64,000 nucleotides of DNA from Ascaphus truei (Eukaryota > Chordata > Amphibia > Anura > Ascaphidae), in assembly GCA_036426205.1 (NCBI GenBank), contig CM071573.1, positions 76,321,371 through 76,385,370 of the forward strand. The letters are read 5' to 3'. The translations under genes were made by a program, and so were the position numbers. Under the pieces are notes generated by a model. It was not told the origin of the DNA and made no database searches. It was given only the letters and a program-made list of their open reading frames with translations. Shown in pieces: positions 36,180 through 46,879 of this stretch. Positions within the stretch are counted from its first letter, which is position 1, and each line of letters opens with the position of its first letter.

Positions 36180-36500
36180 AGGCTTCGATTATAGTCCGTG
36201 CTGGTGCGCGTTCGCGTGTGCTCATCGCATCGTGGGAGCCTCTCCCCTGAGCGATGTTTGAACTTGGCTGCAGGAGATTGGGGAGGCAATAGGGAGGTGT
36301 GGCGTACGTGTCATGAAGCTGGTTCACCCTCATTGGCTGAACCGCTCACGTAACGCTAACGTCACACGACTGCGCCTGAAAAGACAAATTTTTTGTATTT
36401 TCAAAACGCGGTCCCTCCATCGCAATCCGTCGTGCATGCACTAGGGGCAGCCGCATAGGGATTAGCAATTTGTGTTTCTTGCGCGCACGCCAGCACCATC
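36180..36500. repeat. GC-rich MITE fragment within the Helitron
   Basis: 'ctaaggcttcgattatagtc' opens a CpG-rich block with 'gctggttcaccctcattggc' and 'gaaccgctcacgtaac', which resemble the inverted interior of the element at 28216-28540. The right end is not clear. Confidence 0.4.
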
Positions 36501-37157
36501 GCAACACTTTGGAGTCTGTGAGACGATCCAAACCAAGACAGTTCTCCTTATTTTGATACCTAAAGTTATCCTTTGAAGTTTGGTTGCTCACGGTCTTATG
36601 GTGTGGGCGGGCATAGTGAGACACACTCATTCTGAAATATATAGTAAATATTGATCCTATTGTCACATTGGTCTTTTCTCTGAGATACAGTATATTGAAA
36701 ATTATAGTTATCTTTTGATTTTGACATACAGCAAGTCAACTAAAACTAATTGTATCATCTTTGCTATTAAAAAACATACATTGCAAGTTCTTCTTGGGGT
36801 GACAGGTGACTATATCAAGACTCTAAAATAGGTATTGTTTGTGATCTGTATAACGTACATTCAGTGTTAATATGGGAATAAAAATTTCCGTAGCAAACCA
36901 AATAATATTTACAACCAGTATCAGTCATTGGCAGCAGCCATTTTGAAGTGTGTAGTATTTGCTGCATAAACCATCTATTTCAAATATTTATTGTTTTTCT
37001 TGGCAACATATTTCTATTCTATACTGTATTTTTGCTTTGCTGTTATTTATTCCCTGTTGCTCCATTTAACTGCTTGCTGAGCACTGTTACAGATCCACAA
37101 AGAGATACTTATTATTTACAATATGCAGTTGCTGAAATGCATTGTGTTTGTTTCCAG

Positions 37158-37204
37158 GTCTCTGAAGATCCCAGCGCAACAAGCAACAATGGACTTTTCT
37201 GTTG
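37158..37204 (+). other. Exon-like 47-bp segment (weak)
   Basis: A pyrimidine-rich acceptor 'tgtgtttgtttccag' precedes 37158, and 'gttg|gtaaaa' gives a plausible donor at 37205. All three frames are open over 47 nt. One would place an ATG in good context ('aacaatgg') near the 3' end. It lies inside the candidate Helitron, so it could be a captured exon, a real exon of a host transcript, or chance. I recognise no protein from it. Confidence 0.15.
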
Positions 37205-37289
37205 GTAAAATAAATGTCTCGTATTGATGCCACGATGTTTTCAGATTCTGCAGTCAGAAAACATTACCCATCAATTCAATACTTTATAG

Positions 37290-37440
37290 CAGTGGTTCCC
37301 AATCTGTGCGCCATGGCTTGCCTAGAGGGGCGCCACGATTATCCCTCCCCACCATCCCTCTGATTATCCCTCCCCACCATCCCTCCGATTATCCCTCCCA
37401 ACATCCCTCCGATTATCCCTTTCCACCATCCCTCCTTAAT
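37290..37440. repeat. hAT-like terminus plus 25-bp minisatellite
   Basis: 'cagtggttcccaatctgtgc' at 37290 has the CAG start of the hAT MITE group seen at 27533. The opposite end was not found. From about 37338 a ~25-bp unit ('tccctccgattatccc' plus 'tccccacca') is repeated four times. Confidence 0.55.
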
Positions 37441-37789
37441 GCCGGCCGGGCCGCAGGGGATTGGCTGCAGGTCAGAGGAAGCCGGGGGCGGGGCTTCCTC
37501 TTTGTGCAGAGCACACGGTGAACGTGTGTGTCTGCCTTCCCGCTCCTGGCTCCTCTGTCTGCTTGTGGCTGCGCGGTGTCCCGTCCCCTTCTGCCCCGGG
37601 TGATAGGAGAAGGTAGCGGGGGTGCTGGGGGGGAGTTGCACATTTGCCTATCCTGGCGGTGGGTGCATGGGGAGGCGGGGAGCCGCCTGCACGGATCGCA
37701 TGCCTTTCCTGCCTTTCCTCCCTCCCCCTCCTCCCCCCAGTCACTCACATCTGTCGCTGCCTCTGCTCTCCACTGCTCTCAACTGCTCT

Positions 37790-37965
37790 CCACCGTGTGT
37801 GTGTATCTCTGTGTGTGTGTATCTCTGTGTGTGTGTATCTGTGTGTGTGTGTGTGTATCTCTGTGTGTGTGTATCTGTGTGTGTGTATCAGTGACTGTGT
37901 GTGTATCGGTGTGTATCGGTGTGTGTGTGTATATCAGTGTGTGTGTGTGTGTGTGTGTCACCGGG
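37790..37965. repeat. GT-rich compound microsatellite
   Basis: Runs of (TGTG)n are interrupted by 'tatctc' and 'tatcggt' units. Frames of 90-160 codons on the plus strand ('CVCVCV...' type) and a minus frame rich in His and Thr are translations of this repeat and of the flanking GC-rich DNA. Confidence 0.9.
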
Positions 37966-38310
37966 GAAAGGGAGTGGGGACCGACACAGGGGGCAGTAGG
38001 GGGGGAGTGACATCCGGGGGCAGGGGAGGGGGCAATACCCGGTGGGGGTGATACCCGAGGGCAGGGGGACTCAGCAGGAGACAGAACAGGAGGGAGAGGA
38101 AGAAGAAGAGAGTGGCTGGGCGGCGGTGCGAGGAGGAGGGCCGCAGAAGCAAGCCAATTAGAGGGGGGCGGCCACGGAGCAATCTGATTGGCCAGAGGCT
38201 GAGTGACAGACCAATCAGATTGCCCCTAGAGACGGACATACAACGGTTTCAATAATATAGATATATCTCAAAAGGAGTACTACTGAGCGTGGCCAAATGT
38301 ATACAACAAA

Positions 38311-38610
38311 AGACAAAAATACCCAATGATACATGCAATGTGACAAAATACATGGTTAAATACTGTACTTCAATGTTAGTATTCTCATGAGTAAGGGTCA
38401 TTTAGTTAAACCCTTTCACCAAAGTGTAAATGAGAATTTTCACAGGTAGTGTTAGGACCTGCATACTGGTCATGCCGTGACGTGGCTGCAGGCTTATAAC
38501 GCTTTGGTCAACGGGTTTAACTAAATGAATCTTATGCATTAGGATACTAACATTGAAGTATTGAACTATGTATTTTGTCACATTGGATGTAGCATTGGGT
38601 ATTTTTGTCT
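38311..38610. repeat. Foldback MITE, 300 bp
   Basis: 'agacaaaaatacccaatg' and 'cattgggtatttttgtct' form the outer ends. Inverted similarity continues for about 120 bp, through 'gtgacaaaatacatgg' and 'ctatgtattttgtcac', then 'gggtcatttagttaaaccc' and 'gggtttaactaaatga'. A diverged single arm lies at 25230-25390. Confidence 0.7.
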
Positions 38611-38614
38611 TGTA

Positions 38615-38876
38615 CAGTGGCGGCCGTCTTTACTCTAAAGCGGCTGCCACCGCGGGAATTTTTAACCCGCGGACGGCGCGCGGCTCTTTTTGGCCGTTTT
38701 CGGCTGGTTTCCCGCGTCTCGGGCGCTTTTAATGATAAGCGCCATTAGCGCTTATCTGTTGAAGTGGCCGCCGCGCGGGAAACTCCGTTCTAATCGGAAA
38801 AAAGCCGCGCATTTAACCCGCATTTAACCCGCATTTAACCCGGCCAAGCTTTAGAATAAAGCTGGCCGGGACAATG
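38615..38876. mobile_element. CpG-rich MITE flanked by TA
   Basis: Ends CAGTGGCGGCCGTCTTTA and 'aaagctggccgggacaatg' pair with mismatches, the inner 'ctttactctaaagc' and 'gctttagaataaagc' best. TA lies on both sides (38613-38614, 38877-38878). The interior has many CG dinucleotides and three copies of 'gcatttaacccg'. It abuts the previous foldback with two bases between. Confidence 0.6.
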
Positions 38877-39684
38877 TAAAGTACACAGTGCCTGTTATGC
38901 AATTTACTTTCTTATCCCTCCTATGAAGATGCTTTGAACAAATATTTGGGGTGCAACCAAAGGGGAATAGACCACAGTTGTGGAAGGGGTACCTTTAAAC
39001 AACTATTATTAATCATGACTCAGCCCTTTCTGCTTTTTGCACTTTATGTCTCTAATTCAGATCCATGATCCCATCCATTTATTGTAGGCAACATTTGTAA
39101 TGTAACCAGCGAACATGTCGTGTTTAAGCTCTGGGTCTCAGTTTATTATTAGTGGTTTAGTTAGAACTCAGTGACTCCAATTTATATCTCTTGTCATATG
39201 ATTATAACTCAGCGTAAGTTCTCATATCTCTCGGGGGCGCCGACTTGTAGCGAAAACAATAATCCGGTTACCGGAGTTCGCAGGAAATTCGCCAAAGATG
39301 AAGTCAATGTGCATTTAAATGTATTTGCTAACTCCAATCCAGACCCTGAAAAAGGGGCTTTTTCTCTCGTGGAGGGAGACGGTTTACTTATAGACTTCCA
39401 AACAGAATCACTTAGTAATGTTATACCAAAGTACCCAATGTTTCGCCAGGAATCGAATTTGGGTAAAAACCTGCTAAGCAGTCTGTGAATGCTTCGGGAT
39501 AGTTTCATAGATCTTTAGTTCTACTACTTTATTCTGCGTTGTGGGGCATGAGTATCATAGCGTTTTAAGAACTCGATTGGAAATAGTCGAGAGCTGAATC
39601 GGGGTCGGGAATTAAGTAGATTCTATACCAAGGGCTGTTGGTAAGGTCAGCCAGAAACTGTTGTTGATTAAAGTTTCTAAATGT
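38877..39684. other. Mostly unique; diverged repeat arm at 39215-39480
   Basis: 39295-39390 resembles part of the foldback at 18960-19360. The 105-codon plus frame at 39171-39488 spans it and shows no domain, so I do not call a gene. Confidence 0.4.
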
Positions 39685-40350
39685 TCTAGTAAGTATACAT
39701 ATTTGGTATATCCCTGTATACCTTTCCTTTCTCAAATGATGTCCAACCTTTTTTGAAGCTATCTTTTGTATCTGCCATCACAGCCTCCATGGATAATGAA
39801 TTCCAAATAGTAACTGTCCATAATGTAAAGAACCCTTTCCTTTGTTGCTGGTGAAATCTCCTTTCCTCCAACCTTAAGGTTTGACACCATGTCGTTTCTA
39901 CTGCCCTTGGAGATGGAAAGTTATTTTGGAAGCTCCTTTTAATAATCCCGAATATATTTGTATATAGTTATCATATGCCCTCTTAGATACCTCTTTTCTA
40001 ATGTAAACAAATCTAATTTAGCTATCAACTCCTCATAAATCAGATTATCCATCCCTTTTATTAATTTGTTGGTTCTTATCTGCACTTTCTAGTTTCATAA
40101 TATATATATATTTTATGGAGTGGTGCCCAAAATTCTACTCAATATTCCAGGTGTGGTCTAACTAATGCTTTATAGAGGAGCATAATTTTGTTTACTTCCC
40201 TGCCATCAATTCCCCGTTTATTGCAAGATAAGATCTTGTTTGTCTTTGCAGCTACTGCATAACTTTGGGCACTATTGCTAAGCCTACTGTCTACAAGCAC
40301 TCCTAAATCCTTCTCCATCAAGGATTTCCCTAATTTATCTATGGTTGGTT
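39685..40350 (-). pseudogene. CR1-like LINE reverse transcriptase, C-terminal part
   Basis: The minus frame 40139-40321 carries 'EKDLGVLVDSRLS', 'KTNKILSC' and 'LLYKALVRPHLEY', a signature of CR1-group reverse transcriptases after the catalytic motif. Further down, frames at about 39900 and 39686-39871 hold 'FPSPRAVETTWCQTLRLEER' and 'NSLSMEAVMADT', the ORF2 tail of the same kind of element. Stops and shifts separate them (for example after 'HLEY'). Catalytic YADD and endonuclease are missing: a dead, 5'-truncated copy. Confidence 0.8.
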
Positions 40351-40439
40351 CTTTGTTCTATAGTTATTGAGACAACAACATTTAAAACACTCTCCTCAAT
40401 AGACAATTGGGCCATATTTCCTACGATGGATTAAGCCAT

Positions 40440-40893
40440 AAGAAACCCATTAATTTAGCTTATTAAACAGGGCCCATGCGGTTCCATGTACAAACGAACA
40501 TTGCCTTTCATGTCTGCTCTGGCTTTGAAAAGGTACATTGGTTGTGATATAACCACCTTTAAGACCCCCCACCTTAAGACACCCTTGCTTAAAGAAGCAT
40601 ATGAGTAGCACTGTGGCTAATATTAAACACAATACATGAAGCTTTGCCCCCTGCAGACGCACTTACCAGAATTCCCTCCTACTGTCTCTTTATGTTCTCC
40701 CTACCAATTAGATTGCAAGCTCTTCGGAGCAGGGACTCCTCTTCCACAATGTTACTTTTATGTCTGATGCATGAACCCATGATGTGTTATTTGTAGTTAT
40801 TTGTTATTTATATGATTGTCACGTGTATTACTGCTGTGAAGCGCTATGTACATTAATGGCGCTATATAAATAAAGACATACATACTGTACATA
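40440..40893 (+). mobile_element. LINE 3' end with polyA-like tail
   Basis: 'ttagattgcaagctcttcgg', 'agcagggactcctcttcc' and 'ggcgctatataaataaagac' followed by (ATAC) units form the 3' end of an L2/CR1-type LINE. It is opposite in orientation to the RT fragment on its left. The AATAAA lies at about 40870. The same tail is seen at 370 (minus) and 49860 (minus), and a shorter relative at 61700. Confidence 0.7.
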
Positions 40894-42516
40894 CATATTT
40901 CTCTCTCTCCTTCTCCCCCTTGGAAATTGAGCCATTTCACTCAATGTCCAGTGAGATTTTATTGGAAGCTGGCAAAAATGCAGCATCTAAGACTAAGTTT
41001 GCAACATTATCCTTCCTAACACTGGAACAAACATGAAAAACCAGGCTTTTTCAACAACCGCCTTATTAAGTGAAACCTCTTGTTCTATCCAACTGCTTCC
41101 TAAATTAGCTATTTCCCATGCTATCTTTAATTGACCCAATTTTATTTTTACTGGTAAAATTCCAGCAGCACAGATTAATGATCAGGAGCGGTCTTTCCAG
41201 GCACAACGTTGTTTTTTTCATCTTTTGCGATTTCAAATCACTAACATAATGTACAGTACAGTACCAGTTCCAAACCATGGATTTGAATAAGTTAATAAAA
41301 GTTGTGAAGGAGTCCGGTATCTGATCTTATTCATTTCGCTTTTTTTGATTGCATATTGCCTAATCCTGTTGCATTATCAGTTTTATGAAGCACTGACCTT
41401 TCCATTTCATTCTTACTGCTATCTCCACCTTATTATTTCCTTATCTACTGTTCCCCTGAATTCAATTTATATGCCTTTCAATTTAATGTACAAACTAAAA
41501 TGTAAAGTAATTATAGCATGTTTGTAAAAAAAAAAAAAAAAATGTTTCACCTCCACTCTTCATAAAATGTAAGAGATAATTACTTTATGAAAGCTAAATA
41601 TTTTGTTTATTTGCTCTAAAATGCTAATATTTTATTTTGGTAATTATCAATCAGTAGTTGTTTAAGCCAATTAATATACTTGCAATAAAGAGTATAAAAT
41701 TAAACCCTAATTTGTGTTTGCGTGTTCACGTGTTCGCGTGTCCGTGTGTCCAGTAAGTGATATGATCATTTGACAAAGCATGCACTGGCTGCTGCAAAAA
41801 TATGTTAATGTCTCTTTGAACTGGTAGCAAAAGAATTCCTGTGGCCATGGAACACTCACAGGTACAGAAGGCTGTGCTACAGTACCTTACTCTATGAATT
41901 TTAAATGTAGCCAAATGCCTCAGTGTTGAGGGATCTATAATATGCCAACACAACAAATAATTTTAAAATATCAACAGCTAGTACATTGATATCAGTGATG
42001 ATTTAATGAAAAATACACTTGAGATAAATGACAAACAAATGTAGTATTTACAAAAATAAATAACTTGTGGTTTGATAAATATGTATTTTATCTGTTCAGC
42101 ACACCATTTAAACGAATGCAGTGTTTTGTGGGACCTAGAGCTATTCTGGTTGTCACTTTCTAACATCAAAAATATATTTAATTCTTGCTGGTTTGAAATG
42201 AAAATTGCCAGCAACCTCTTGCTTGTGGATATATTAGAATTCTGGTTTTAGAAACCACCCACCAAGTTTTTTTCTGATCCTGCTGCTCTGACAGCTGAAG
42301 ATAAAAGTCTGCTTGACTTGACTTATCTGCGAGGCTCTGTTCACCATCAGAGTTATCAGACTGTGAGGCAGAGCCCAGCTTTCAACAGCTCGATGGGAGC
42401 GGGGGAGGAGGAGGCACACTTAGGGGTCTTTATTTATGAGTAATTTCATTTACATTTTTATCATGCATTTACTCAATGTTTTCTGTGTGCTACTGCTTGT
42501 AGTTTCTGCATTTATA
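40894..42516. other. Unique non-coding sequence
   Basis: AT-rich unique sequence with a short poly-A at about 41526-41542 and a small 'cgtgttcgcgtgtcc' repeat near 41720-41750. No gene recognised. Confidence 0.5.
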
Positions 42517-42524
42517 CTCTATGC

Positions 42525-42749
42525 GGGGGGGGGGTTCTCAACTCCTGTCCTCAAGATTCCACAACAGGTCAGGTTTTAAGGATATCCCTGCTTCAGCACA
42601 GGTGGCTCAATCAGTGGCTCAGTTGAAGAGCCACCGATTGAGCCACCTGTGCTGAAGAAAAGACTTATTGAGTCGCTTGTGCTGAAGCAGGGATATCATG
42701 AAAATCTGACCTGTTGGGGGGTCTTGAGGACTGGGGTTGAGAACTCCTG
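42525..42749. mobile_element. Palindromic hAT MITE, 225 bp
   Basis: Perfect 8-bp duplications CTCTATGC lie at 42517-42524 and 42750-42757. The right end 'gttgagaactcctg' is intact; the left end has become a run of ten G before 'ttctcaactcc'. The arms carry 'aaggatatccctgcttcagc' and its inverted copy, as in 15886-16067. Confidence 0.8.
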
Positions 42750-42757
42750 CTCTATGC

Positions 42758-43150
42758 ACTTCATTTAAAACAGAAGCATGAGCCAGTGTGCAAGCACGAT
42801 GTCTGTTTCTAGTTCATATATACTCACCCATCTAACTAGTTACTAGATCAAAAACCATAAAAGCAAGATCCTCTAATCTCTCTCTTACTACATTTTTACT
42901 TCTAATAAGGAGAAATCCTTGATAAAGGTGTTTTTCCCCCGACACGTCGGCATGTATTATTGCATATTTTTGTGATATTCTGATTCCTACAGTAAATTAG
43001 ATTTGCGCCTGAAACGTTTTTATCTATTTTTACTTCTTATAAGGGACAGTGAAACGTGAAAGGAAGATGGTAACTACAGTACAAAGTGTCTCAAATTAGG
43101 AGTACACAACCAACGGGGCAAGATATATAAATATATGACACCAGGCCTAT
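42758..43150. other. Unassigned; small structured motif at 42905-42955
   Basis: The motif 'ccttgataaaggtg' followed by 'cccccgacacgtcgg' resembles the 'cctgatgaag...cgaaa' motif at 51634-51663. Otherwise nothing is recognised. Confidence 0.35.
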
Positions 43151-43500
43151 TGTCACGGGAGTCCAGGTATTTACACCTTTTTATCGGAATCCTTCACTGA
43201 GCAAAACAAGATAGTAAAACAAATTGTCATTTATTCCATAGAAACAGACGCACACACAGTGGATTACAAAATATAGAAGAAAACACACTTACTGGGCTAC
43301 AAAACTAGACTTTCCTAGCTAAAATAGAACAGAAAACATTTTTAAGTTGACTGGGACTTGTCCCGAAATGTCCTGGATCTCAAATCGGCATGAAGTTCCA
43401 CACGCCACCACTCTCTTTCTTCCGGAGATGCTGAAGTCCCTTGACTGGGAGTTAGCACCAAATGTCCTGGAACTGTTTTCAGCTTGCAATTCTCAGTCTT
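43151..43500 (-). mobile_element. LTR fragment
   Basis: TGTCACGGGAGTCCAGG and 'aacacacttactgggctac' and 'aaaactagactttcctagc' match the U5-side third of the LTR family at 1064-2393 and 20906-22220, in the same orientation. The U3 side is missing: it breaks at a half copy of the palindromic hAT MITE. Confidence 0.65.
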
Positions 43501-43504
43501 AAGC

Positions 43505-43592
43505 TACTGATTGAGCAACCTGTGCTGAAGTTGGGATATCTGAAAGCCTGACCTGTTTGGGATCTTGAGGACTGAAGTTGAGAACCCCTGAT
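43505..43592. mobile_element. Half of a palindromic hAT-type MITE
   Basis: 'tgattgagcaacctgtgctg' to 'gaggactgaagttgagaacc' is the right arm of the family at 42525-42749. The left arm is absent. Confidence 0.6.
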
Positions 43593-44666
43593 TTAGAAGG
43601 TTTCGTATCCTCAAACAAAGTTCTCATATTATAGATCTACAGCAGATTCCATACAACAAGCGCAGTACTATATAAAGAAAAGAAACACGTTAAAACCATA
43701 TCAAAAGCTGTGATTGTTTTTGTTGACTCCCTAAATAAGAAAACAGATGGTCAAATAGTTTTACATTATCCATGCACCCTCAACCTTGCCCCTTCCTTCC
43801 CCAAACATCAAATCCTTCAAATTACACAACAAACACTGAATTAGGTCCACATAGTCCCCAAATGCCCCAGCTTTTATAAAACTATAATAATCATACAACG
43901 TACTGGATATGGTCAGATGAAAGTCCCCATGATTTTAATAACCCGGTAACCCATTATCGCTCACTGCCACCCCTGTCCCAGTGGGCACAATTGATTCAAA
44001 AATGGGACCACATTTAGGAGGACACCCCAAGGCTGCCGAAACTGTTGAAGACATAAGACCACCTCAATCAAACTGCCAACAACACCAAGCCAAGCTCACC
44101 ACCTGGAGAAATCTGGCCAGTCTACACCCTGCATAACATAATATACATGAACTCCTGAATCCTCAACTTTCTGTTTATTTGAAATAAAATATCTATTATT
44201 ATTATTTTTCCTGGTACCGAAACAAAGCTCAAAAACCATACCACTCCCATTTTAAACGTGAATCCCGAAGGGCAACACACCCTTTTCTGACCATTGGGAG
44301 GAAGATGGTGACAGCCCTTACATCTCTTTCATCCCACCCAACCTCCTTTCTGTCTTTTTTTGCCTCACACACAGGTGCGCTCCGGCCACTGTTCATGATA
44401 CCCTTCCAAAGGTGTCAGGGTTAACTTTACATGTGCTACTGTATACCCTTCCATGCAGTGGAAAAGTCAAAATGAATAATGTATTTGACCTTTACTAACA
44501 TTCAAACAACAGAATTGCAATAAAACAGAAGCGCAAATAAGTGTATTATGCAATTTCAATTTTCACTAACACTATAGCACAAAATCAACTTGGGGTGTAG
44601 GAATATTTTAGCAGTTGTTTCCAGTTGCTGCAGGTTTTGTGGTGTCATAAATGAGAGGGAGAGAGA
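43593..44666. other. Unique non-coding sequence
   Basis: No recognised repeat, RNA gene or coding feature. Confidence 0.5.
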
Positions 44667-44710
<44 letters not shown>

Positions 44711-44711
44711 A
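44667..44711. repeat. (GATT)n microsatellite
   Basis: About eleven tandem copies of GATT, directly left of the Harbinger-like fragment C. Confidence 0.95.
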
Positions 44712-45780
44712 GTTAGGGTCAGCCACAAAAAAGGGACTGACTGAGTTTTCAAATTCAAAGGGAAATCCAAAACCTTGGACAAGAAACAGGGTGTCTGTAG
44801 GCCTCTGGGTGGTCCCCACTAGGCACTGTGGCCTCCAGGTGTTCCCTGCGGGCCCCAATGGGGTCCACGGATGTTCCTCGCGGGTGTCTGGGTGTCCCCG
44901 GGTCATCCCCACGGGTGTCCAGGGGCCCCCAGGTGGTTCTCACGGGTGTCTTGGAGGCCACAGCTGTGAGGCCCCCGGTTCATCCCTGTGGGTCGTTAGG
45001 TGGTACCTGTGGGCATTGGGGGTCCTCGGGTGGTGCCCACGGGTATCTGGGGAACCCTTGGATGGTCCCCGTGGGTCCCCTTGACCCCCACAGCTGTGGA
45101 ACCCCCAGTTCTTCCCCGTGGGTGTCCCCGTGGGTCCTCAGGTGGTACCCGTGGGCGTCCGGGAGTCCTCGGGTGGTCCGTGCTGCCTGCGGTACCAAAC
45201 CTGTATTTAAAAAAATAAAACTTGGCCTACATTTAAATCAATAACCCCCCTCCACCCCACCACCAAACACATACTGTACAGTAATGGGAAAAATAACTAT
45301 TATCCAGATATGAATAATTGATTATTTACTCATTATTAAACACAACATTAGCAGGCATAAATAAAGTAAATATAACTGTTCTACATACCCCTGGCATTAT
45401 GAGGGGCGTCCTCGTCAGCTTACTGCAGGTCCATGTCCTCCGTTGCCAGAAAGAATATATAGCAGAATACATTCTAATGGCCCCTAGCCCCTTAATCACC
45501 TTAGCTGTTTATAACCGCTATAGTAATTAAGGGGTTAACCCAACCTGCCCGCTACCCACACAGGATGCCTAACCACCCACCCCAGACCCACTATACCCAC
45601 CCTGTACCCATTCAGTGTCATAATGGTACATCATACCCATATAATAATATGGGCATGATAAGCCACTATAGCATTCAATGGTCACCTAATCACAATACAT
45701 TAATGCACAAAAGACACAATAATGAAACATTTCAAAACACTGAAACACCCCAATTCAATAAATAAAAACACTAGCCAACG
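44712..45780. mobile_element. Harbinger-like element C, internal fragment
   Basis: 45195-45775 aligns in order with 30290-30780 of element B: 'tggcctacatttaaat', 'aactattatccagatatg', 'ggccccta', the hairpin 'ccccttaatcacctta...gtaattaaggggtt', 'tacccaccctgtacccatt' and 'cataatatgggcatgataag'. Both termini are missing. The G/T-rich block is expanded into a minisatellite at the left. Confidence 0.65.
44795..45195. repeat. GC-rich minisatellite
   Basis: Irregular copies of 'ggtcccc' with 'gtgggtgtcc' and 'gtcctcgggtggt' recur about every 20-35 bp for 400 bp. Both strands stay open for 67-138 codons as a result, which is not evidence for a gene. The short version of this block is at 30200-30290. 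Confidence 0.8.
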
Positions 45781-46240
45781 GGCGCACCTCTTTCTGCTCC
45801 ATGCTGTTCCTGCATTCTTTGGCCCCACCCCCAGGCTCCTGCTACCTCCTCACGATTGGCTGCTGCTGTGTAATGCAGCCAATCAGGATGGAGGAAGCTG
45901 CCCAGCTCCCTAGTAGCAGCAGCCCTGCTCTCTCCCTCTCAGGCTGGGTCGATACAGCCTCCGCCCGCGTGAGGCGTGCAAAGTCAGTGACGTCACCTGT
46001 TTAAAGCGGGTGCGTTTTTCGGACGTGCTAGACGTGATGTCGGCGGGCGTGTTCGCCCTCATTCAACTAATTCCTCGCACAACGCGCGCCCCTCCTGCTG
46101 TCGCACGTTGCCGCGCGGTCTATAGGTGCGATCAATGCCTTACGGCAATGTGATCGCGCCGTGCGGTCTTCGGGAGCATGGACTGTGCCTCAGGATCTCC
46201 GAGGAGAGTGAGAGTCGGAGATCTGTGCGCACATGCGCAG
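45781..46240. repeat. Double-CCAAT core and CpG-rich block
   Basis: 45788-45925 is the third copy of the core with 'gattggctgctg' facing 'gcagccaatcag', also at 10200 and 13925. It is followed by a CpG-rich block (45950-46220), e.g. 'gcgcgcccctcctgctgtcg' and 'gccgcgcggtc', resembling the GC-rich MITE group. Element ends were not resolved. Confidence 0.5.
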
Positions 46241-46879
46241 TATGCTACTTCTGTTTCATAGGAAGTCACAGCTCAACACATTTTACCCTATGAGATTTTC
46301 CAATGAGCCGCCGCAGTTAAGAAGTTTCACTTTAAAAAAAAAAATGGATTGTAAGGAGGCAAAGCAATTGAGATATCAGCTTTATTTTCATGATGTTATA
46401 ATAATATTATTGAGTTGCACTAAAATATGTGGCATATTACAGTATTGTTCATTTGGCAGAGTTATTTTCAGTCCCAGTTAGCATGTGACAGAACGTCATC
46501 CGTTATTCTACCGTTTCTGATCATTACTCTGCCCTAAAGAACAATTTTTTTTATAGGCTCCCAGCAAATATATAATCTCTTGTGCACTGGGGTCATTTAC
46601 ACTATATTCCTGCAAAAGAAAAAAAAACATATGTTTCTATCACTCAAAGTATTACCATGCCATAAAAAGAAATCACAGCACATTTTATTTAATTATTTAC
46701 AAAATATGTATAAAAATGGAAACTGTTACTGAGTTAATGCAGTCCAGATCATGGCTATTCTGCTTTTGAGGATCTATTTAGGGTTCTTATAATTTTTTGG
46801 GGAATCATATTGCTGTATTCAATTCCTGTGACGGGGCAGATAAGTGTTTAGTGGCCTCTTCCAATCTGACTCCCAGGAC
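46241..46879. other. Unique non-coding sequence
   Basis: No recognised feature; AT-rich. Confidence 0.5.

Larger units (their letters stand above)
35750..38261 (-). mobile_element. Candidate non-autonomous Helitron, 2.5 kb
   Basis: On the minus strand it begins TCTATATTATT (38261 downwards) after an A and ends ...CTAG at 35750, followed by T. That is the Helitron rule: 5' TC, 3' CTRR, insertion between A and T. A hairpin CTGCA-CGGGT-TGCAG (35767-35781) lies 13 nt from the CTAG end, as Helitron 3' ends require. No Rep/helicase frame is present. The interior holds a pyrimidine-rich tract (35820-36050), a GC-rich repeat piece, a hAT-like start at 37290 and microsatellites. The two ends could belong to different copies; this is the main doubt. 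Confidence 0.55.

Noticed and set aside
37528..38051. Plus-strand frames of 90-160 codons, Val/Cys-rich
   Set aside because: They translate a GT microsatellite and GC-rich flank; composition follows the repeat, with no domain.
39171..39488. 105-codon plus-strand frame
   Set aside because: Spans a diverged repeat arm related to 18960-19360; no domain.
44755..45244. Overlapping frames of 67-138 codons on both strands
   Set aside because: GC-rich minisatellite within Harbinger-like fragment C; openness on both strands reflects composition.
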